DNA of 64,000 nucleotides. Origin: Heterobilharzia americana. Its lineage: Eukaryota; Platyhelminthes; Trematoda; Strigeidida; Schistosomatidae. The notes below the pieces were generated by a model that made no database searches, had not been told where the DNA came from, and saw nothing but the letters and a program-made list of their open reading frames with translations. Each line of letters opens with the position of its first letter. Position 1 is the first letter of the stretch. Location of the stretch: contig OX104134.1 in the NCBI GenBank assembly GCA_944470555.2, positions 98,388,701 through 98,452,700 of the forward strand. Direction: 5' to 3'. Positions 59,415 to 64,000 of this stretch are shown piece by piece. A program made the position numbers and the translations under genes.

Positions 59415-59900
59415 GTGCTGAATTCCCTTGCTAGCCAATATCCATCATTACTTTCAAATTCAATGTTTTTGAAACGGTGGAGAATATTACTACTTATTGA
59501 TATACTTGTTATTCTCTGTTGTTTTGTTGGATCGAATTGCTCGACCTCTATTAGCACATGGGCTCCTATGCGGATGCCTCGATATTGCTTGAATGTGAAT
59601 TATGATAATTTGGTTGGTTTTGGCTAGCGGGAAAACCTTGGACGCGCGTCCCGCCTTTTTTGGAACTCGTCAGCTAGATATGCCTGCGCCCCAGTGATGT
59701 CGTTCCCATTGAGACTCGAACCTCGTACGCACCAAGGCGTTATCCACTATGCTACAGAGGAGCGGTAGTGACTCTTTGTACAACGGGTTGTAGTTATTAC
59801 TATTCATTGACATTATTGTTATTCTCTGTTGTTTTGTTGGATCGAATTGTTCGACCTCTAGGCGGATGATTTTGGTTGTACTGTTGGGAACCATCTAGCT
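59415..59900 (-). mobile_element. S-alpha-like SINE with partial tandem second copy
   Basis: Minus-strand order: GCCTAGAGGTCGAACAATTC leader (about 59868), ACAAAACAACAGAGAATAAC, tRNA-like head GTAGCATAGTGGATAACGCC (A-box region) and GAGGTTCGAGTCTCAATGG (B box, about 59710). Then CTGACGAG at 59673-59666 and GGGAC (59652-59648) where GAAAC is expected, followed by GCGCGTCC. A second leader copy (AGGTCGAGCAATTCGATCC, ACAAAACAACAGAGAATAAC) follows at about 59555-59490, so two units lie in tandem. The hammerhead is spoiled by A-to-G changes in the GAAA block. Confidence 0.75.
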
Positions 59901-62900
59901 CAGAGAACACAATATAGCTAACTAATGGCAGTGCATGATAGTCCTGCTAACTCACGGAATAGCCAAGTCTGGAACGTGTGAACCATCTATTTTCAATCAG
60001 ATGGCTAAGCAGCAAAGTGGACGCCATGAGATTTGTTGATTTCGCATATTTTTGATTTCACACTCAACCGTGTTTGCGCAAAACTCGGATATCGTGAACT
60101 AAGAAAAGGCAGAGCTTAGTAGTTTTTCATCGATTCACTAACTGCTGTCAGTTCTTGGTGAAACCCCGCCTAATATTATCCAGTTCCCAGCAGCCCATGG
60201 GAATGATATCTAACTTATTGCATCGCTTAGCTTGTCAACACCACCCATATGCTTTAATCAGTGCTATGCTTATAGGACTCGACTTCTACGTCAGTCGCTA
60301 GCTGGTGGATAATTTCTATTCCCACGTGGTTATATCAGTGGTGCAGTCCCAAACCAGTGTTGAGTGACATCGATTCGGATCCTCTGGGAAATATAACTCA
60401 CTAAAAGATTGTAGAAGTGCTTTCCTGATGACTGCCAATAACAACGAAACTAATCCTGAGTGGAATTTCTTGTCGATCGACCGCTTACATCATATTTTCC
60501 TTCTCTTAAACGCTTACTGAAAGTTGTTTGTATATCTTTATGTGCTACAAATGACCTGCGCTACTTTATATGAATATTGTAACACATAGAAATGTAACAT
60601 GAAAATCAGTAGGAACTGAGTGTAAAGGGCAGAAAAGTTGGTGATAATTTTATCTTACCCATTTCATTGTCTAAATTTTCTTAATTTATTCAACGTCTTC
60701 ATATTTTTTAAATACTTTCTCTCAGTTTATTCCTGATAATTAACTTTTTGGTAATAGCTGAAACTTCGGTTATTACTGTTTTATGTGAAAAAAACCTTCC
60801 TATCGAGCAAGTAAATCCTAGTTTCCACATAGCAAAATGACAATTTTCATTCTTTTTTTAACCATTAGTCTTGGGATTATAGTGTGAGTTGATTTACCAG
60901 TGAGAAACATTTGTTGAAGCTCATAATCTCTTCACCTCTCGTTCATATCTTTTCCTTGGTCAGATTAACGTTGAGTTTTTATACATCATCATCAGAACAA
61001 GCCAGAAGGTTTGTCTGTCAACTAAGTTTACAAAAAGTAGAGTTTGATAAGAACATAACTGCACACAGCAGTCACTTGGACGCTTATGCAGTAGGCATTG
61101 CTCCATACCTGTTATTTGAGATGAAGTGATGCACTGCTGACTGTTCAGAATTCAGTAGGTCAAGCAGAGGTTGAACCAACCACCCAAGAGACAGAAGACT
61201 AGTAGGATTTGAATGAATTTCAAGTTTTTGCATCATTTACATTTGTGCATCAAACAGTTTGCTACTTGAGAAGAGCAGACTGATTGAGTACAGAGTGCTT
61301 GACCCAACTTTCATATTACTTGTACACGGTTCCACACTCCGTATCTTAGTATTTTAAGCCAAGAAAGCATTCAACCATGTGGAGAATTCCTTAGCAATGG
61401 ATTTTTTTTCACCTATTTTGCATCAACTACTCTGCACACGTCATCAGACCTGCTCTAACCAGATTAAATAACCACAAATAAAATCAGCCTTTTACACAGG
61501 TGTATTAAAAGTGTTCATTTAGGCATTCAGAAAATAAAGCTGAAGTAAGGACAGAAATATCGCTCTACAGATAGCTTCCACCCTTTGGCGTTACACAAGC
61601 GTATAGGTTTGAAAACTGATTTCAGAACTCCAGCTAATGGATTATGTGTCAGTTGATTATGATTTTGCAAATTTCGAGCTGTTTAATGGTAATAACAGGA
61701 GGGAAAAAGATTTTCTCACGCAAATGAATTGTTCAAACCACCTCAAAACTAGACAATTATCTGGATGAACTGGTAGTGTCTATTACCACAGCAAAGTATC
61801 AACATCAACATCATAATTCATGATGATCAGAAGAAGCATACTCTTTTATTTAGAAACGATTCTGTCTGTTAGCGAGAGTTAACAAAAAAGGATGTGAGAT
61901 GAGATGGTGAAACCAGGACACAGATGGACGGTGGTTGAACAACGCAAATGGTATTCTTTAAATCTTATCTAAAATTCACTGCAAATTGAACAAATCAACT
62001 ACTAGTGCGTGAGTGATGTAACTGTCTACTCGCTAGCGCTTATGACTGATGTACGTCTGTTGCTCAAGTTCTCAAGGTAATCATTAGGCTAAGAGATGGG
62101 AAACTTCGCTGCACTCTATTTACTTTTTAAATTTTGAAAATCAGTTGACAGGAAGCCTTGAATTTCTGGTAAATTTCGTTGTTTAAAGGGTGAGTTGTTC
62201 GGTAAGTAATACTGTATTACTGTATCACATAAAGTAGACTAATCTAGTGTGAAATTTTCAAAAGGCTTTACTCGTACCAAGAAGTAAACTGAACCACAGG
62301 ACATTTTGGTTCATCTTCCCAACTACTAGACCGGTGATCCATAAAATGTTATTTCAAATCTGTATGCAACTCAGATGTTTCTAAAACTCGATACTCTTTC
62401 CGTATACATACAAAGATAAATGTAAGTGAAATCTCACACAAAAGTGCATCAGTCCAAGTTGTTGTTAGTGTGAAAGCGCTTGGCTTTCTATGGCCTTAGC
62501 CTACTCGGGTTACCATTGCGCATCAACATGGGCTGTGAGTCACAATACGTAATAGATATCTCACCTACTGGAAAGAGTACAGTTTCACAACCTTACTGGC
62601 CTAATTACAGTCATTGTCTAGCTCTCAACCTCTAAGCTTAGAAATGAACACTCTTTGGTTATGTATCAGAAGGCTGACAAATGTATTAATGTCCAAAGTT
62701 TCCTAGATTTTCAATATTTCTTGTTGATAAAGAAGCATGCAAACCAACGTGTTTGAGTGGGTTAGTTCACAATTGCTGCTCGTATATTCAATGAAGCAGT
62801 CTAAGAAGCTGAAGGAATGAATATTATTTGTAACAAGACAAGTTGGGTGAGGATGTTTGTCGTCTTTGAAAACCTAACCAGGCCTATTGCAGTGATACCA

Positions 62901-64000
62901 CGTGGATGACCTTCCAAACTACTGTCAGTGGTAGAATAAAGAATTTGTTTATTGAGTTACAATTTGTGTGACTACGAACTGCTTCCTTTGGACAGACACA
63001 ATACATGTAAGACAAAAAAATATCGATATCTTTGATGTAACGAAGTGAAGAGAAGCATAACGTTTATTCACCAAGAGGTTGGTAAAAATTTCGATGTATA
63101 GTTTTTGAGTTATCCATTGCGAAATTGCATAAAGCTACAATTTTATTATAAAGGCAGAAGTAACTGGATTCTGAGAGTCCTTTTTGATCACTTTACCCTA
63201 GTGTGGTTAAAGGATTACTGCTCCTGAAAACCGGAGTCTTCAAAATGATGAGCCAATATTCAAAGAAGACGTGACAAACAACCAGTAAATCGTAACGCTT
63301 GATAAAATATAATACCTACTTACGTAGAAAGCAATCAGCACAACAGACATATAGGTTCAACTTTATTTTGTGCATCATATGAAGCGAATTGAAATGTCTT
63401 TGAATATCTTCAAGTGACCAGTTCGTATAGGTACAGAACAGCTTCATTGTTTGACTTCAGTATCAAATTCGATACCAGTAAAAAACCATGCCTAAAGTCA
63501 TCATTTCTAACTTATATGTTATTATTTAATATACAGACATTGTTTCACGGGAGTTTCATAAATGGAATATCCTCTTTTAGACGTAAAGGAAAAACTTTAA
63601 TCAACACATTTTTTATCACTTGTGTCATTCTCAAAAGATGTGCAGTCGCACTTAGCTACATAAGTATGCCTTCATCTTATCGTAAACAATGTCACCATGA
63701 TTTTAAAGACACATCAAGTTAACGTTTGAAGTGGAATTTCACATGATAAACAGATTGACAAAATCAAAATTCAAGGAACAAAACTACTTAGTCAGCTTTA
63801 AGGATTTACAATTTTAGTAAGATGATAAAGAAAGTGAATGGAAAACTTGCTTTTAAAAGCATAACTTCAGCTTACACTTCTGTATTACTTAAGATTCAGG
63901 AGTGCATGGTAGATGCCTACTTACTTTTGACTACTTGAAGTGAACCTTCTGAAATCATGTATCCGCTGTATACAAAGTTTTGCAAGATTGTTACTTTTGA
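59901..64000. other. Unassigned DNA, probably stomatin intron
   Basis: I looked for the next stomatin exon (LPVQLQRAMAAEAEA-type text) and did not find it. The longest frames (60911-61129 and 63414-63722, both +) show no recognisable motif or convincing splice sites. The latter, 102 codons rich in S, F and T, is long for this AT content and could be an exon of an unknown gene. No further repeat family member is recognised. Confidence 0.3.

Noticed and set aside
63414..63722. 102-codon + frame near the right edge
   Set aside because: Long for the base composition, but no homology I recognise, no clear splice context and no codon-level sign of a gene. Left as unassigned.
59900..64000. Next stomatin exon
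   Set aside because: No stretch encodes the conserved region expected after VERVE; short chance similarities did not hold up.

Overview
The window is AT-rich, intron-rich animal DNA, very probably from a schistosome blood fluke (Schistosoma or a close relative). The evidence is the mix of repeats: tRNA-derived SINEs whose tails carry a hammerhead-ribozyme core (the S-alpha type), SR2/RTE-like LINE tails ending in AAT-type repeats, and Penelope-like elements with a GIY-YIG endonuclease. The species cannot be told from the sequence alone.

One host gene is clearly recognisable: a stomatin/Band 7 (SPFH) gene on the + strand. Four exons are seen (46131-46240, 49151-49306, 52535-52738, 58384-58439), with good splice sites and a continuous reading frame. 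They encode the membrane hairpin and most of the SPFH domain. The start-codon exon and the C-terminal exons were not found. The three complete introns (2.9, 3.2 and 5.6 kb) are full of SINEs, foldback elements and a TA microsatellite.

Layout. 0-2.4 kb: an internally deleted RTE copy, a TA repeat, and a possible terminal exon of an unknown gene. 2.4-12 kb: mostly unrecognised AT-rich DNA with decayed SINE pieces and one decayed LINE tail. 12-13.5 kb: a complete foldback element beside a decayed Penelope-like element. 13.5-20.3 kb: little recognisable. 20.3-35 kb: a SINE with the best-kept hammerhead core, then a large inverted repeat with near-identical 2.2 kb arms (21457-23666 and 32800-35032) around a 9.1 kb spacer. 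The spacer holds foldback elements, an RTE copy and a Penelope-like element whose three RT/GIY-YIG blocks are separated by two frame changes. 35-46 kb: LINE remnants, SINEs, one copy of a 457 bp direct duplication, and a hairpin-like foldback derivative. 46-58.4 kb: the stomatin gene. 58.4-64 kb: an RTE tail, a partly tandem hammerhead SINE, then unassigned DNA.

The most unusual content is (i) the large inverted repeat, (ii) a family of about 550 bp foldback elements whose two arms look like tRNA-derived SINEs joined head to head with outward-facing pol III B boxes, and (iii) many hammerhead-like motifs in different states of decay in two unrelated kinds of retroelement. All calls come from reading by eye; no database search or folding was run.
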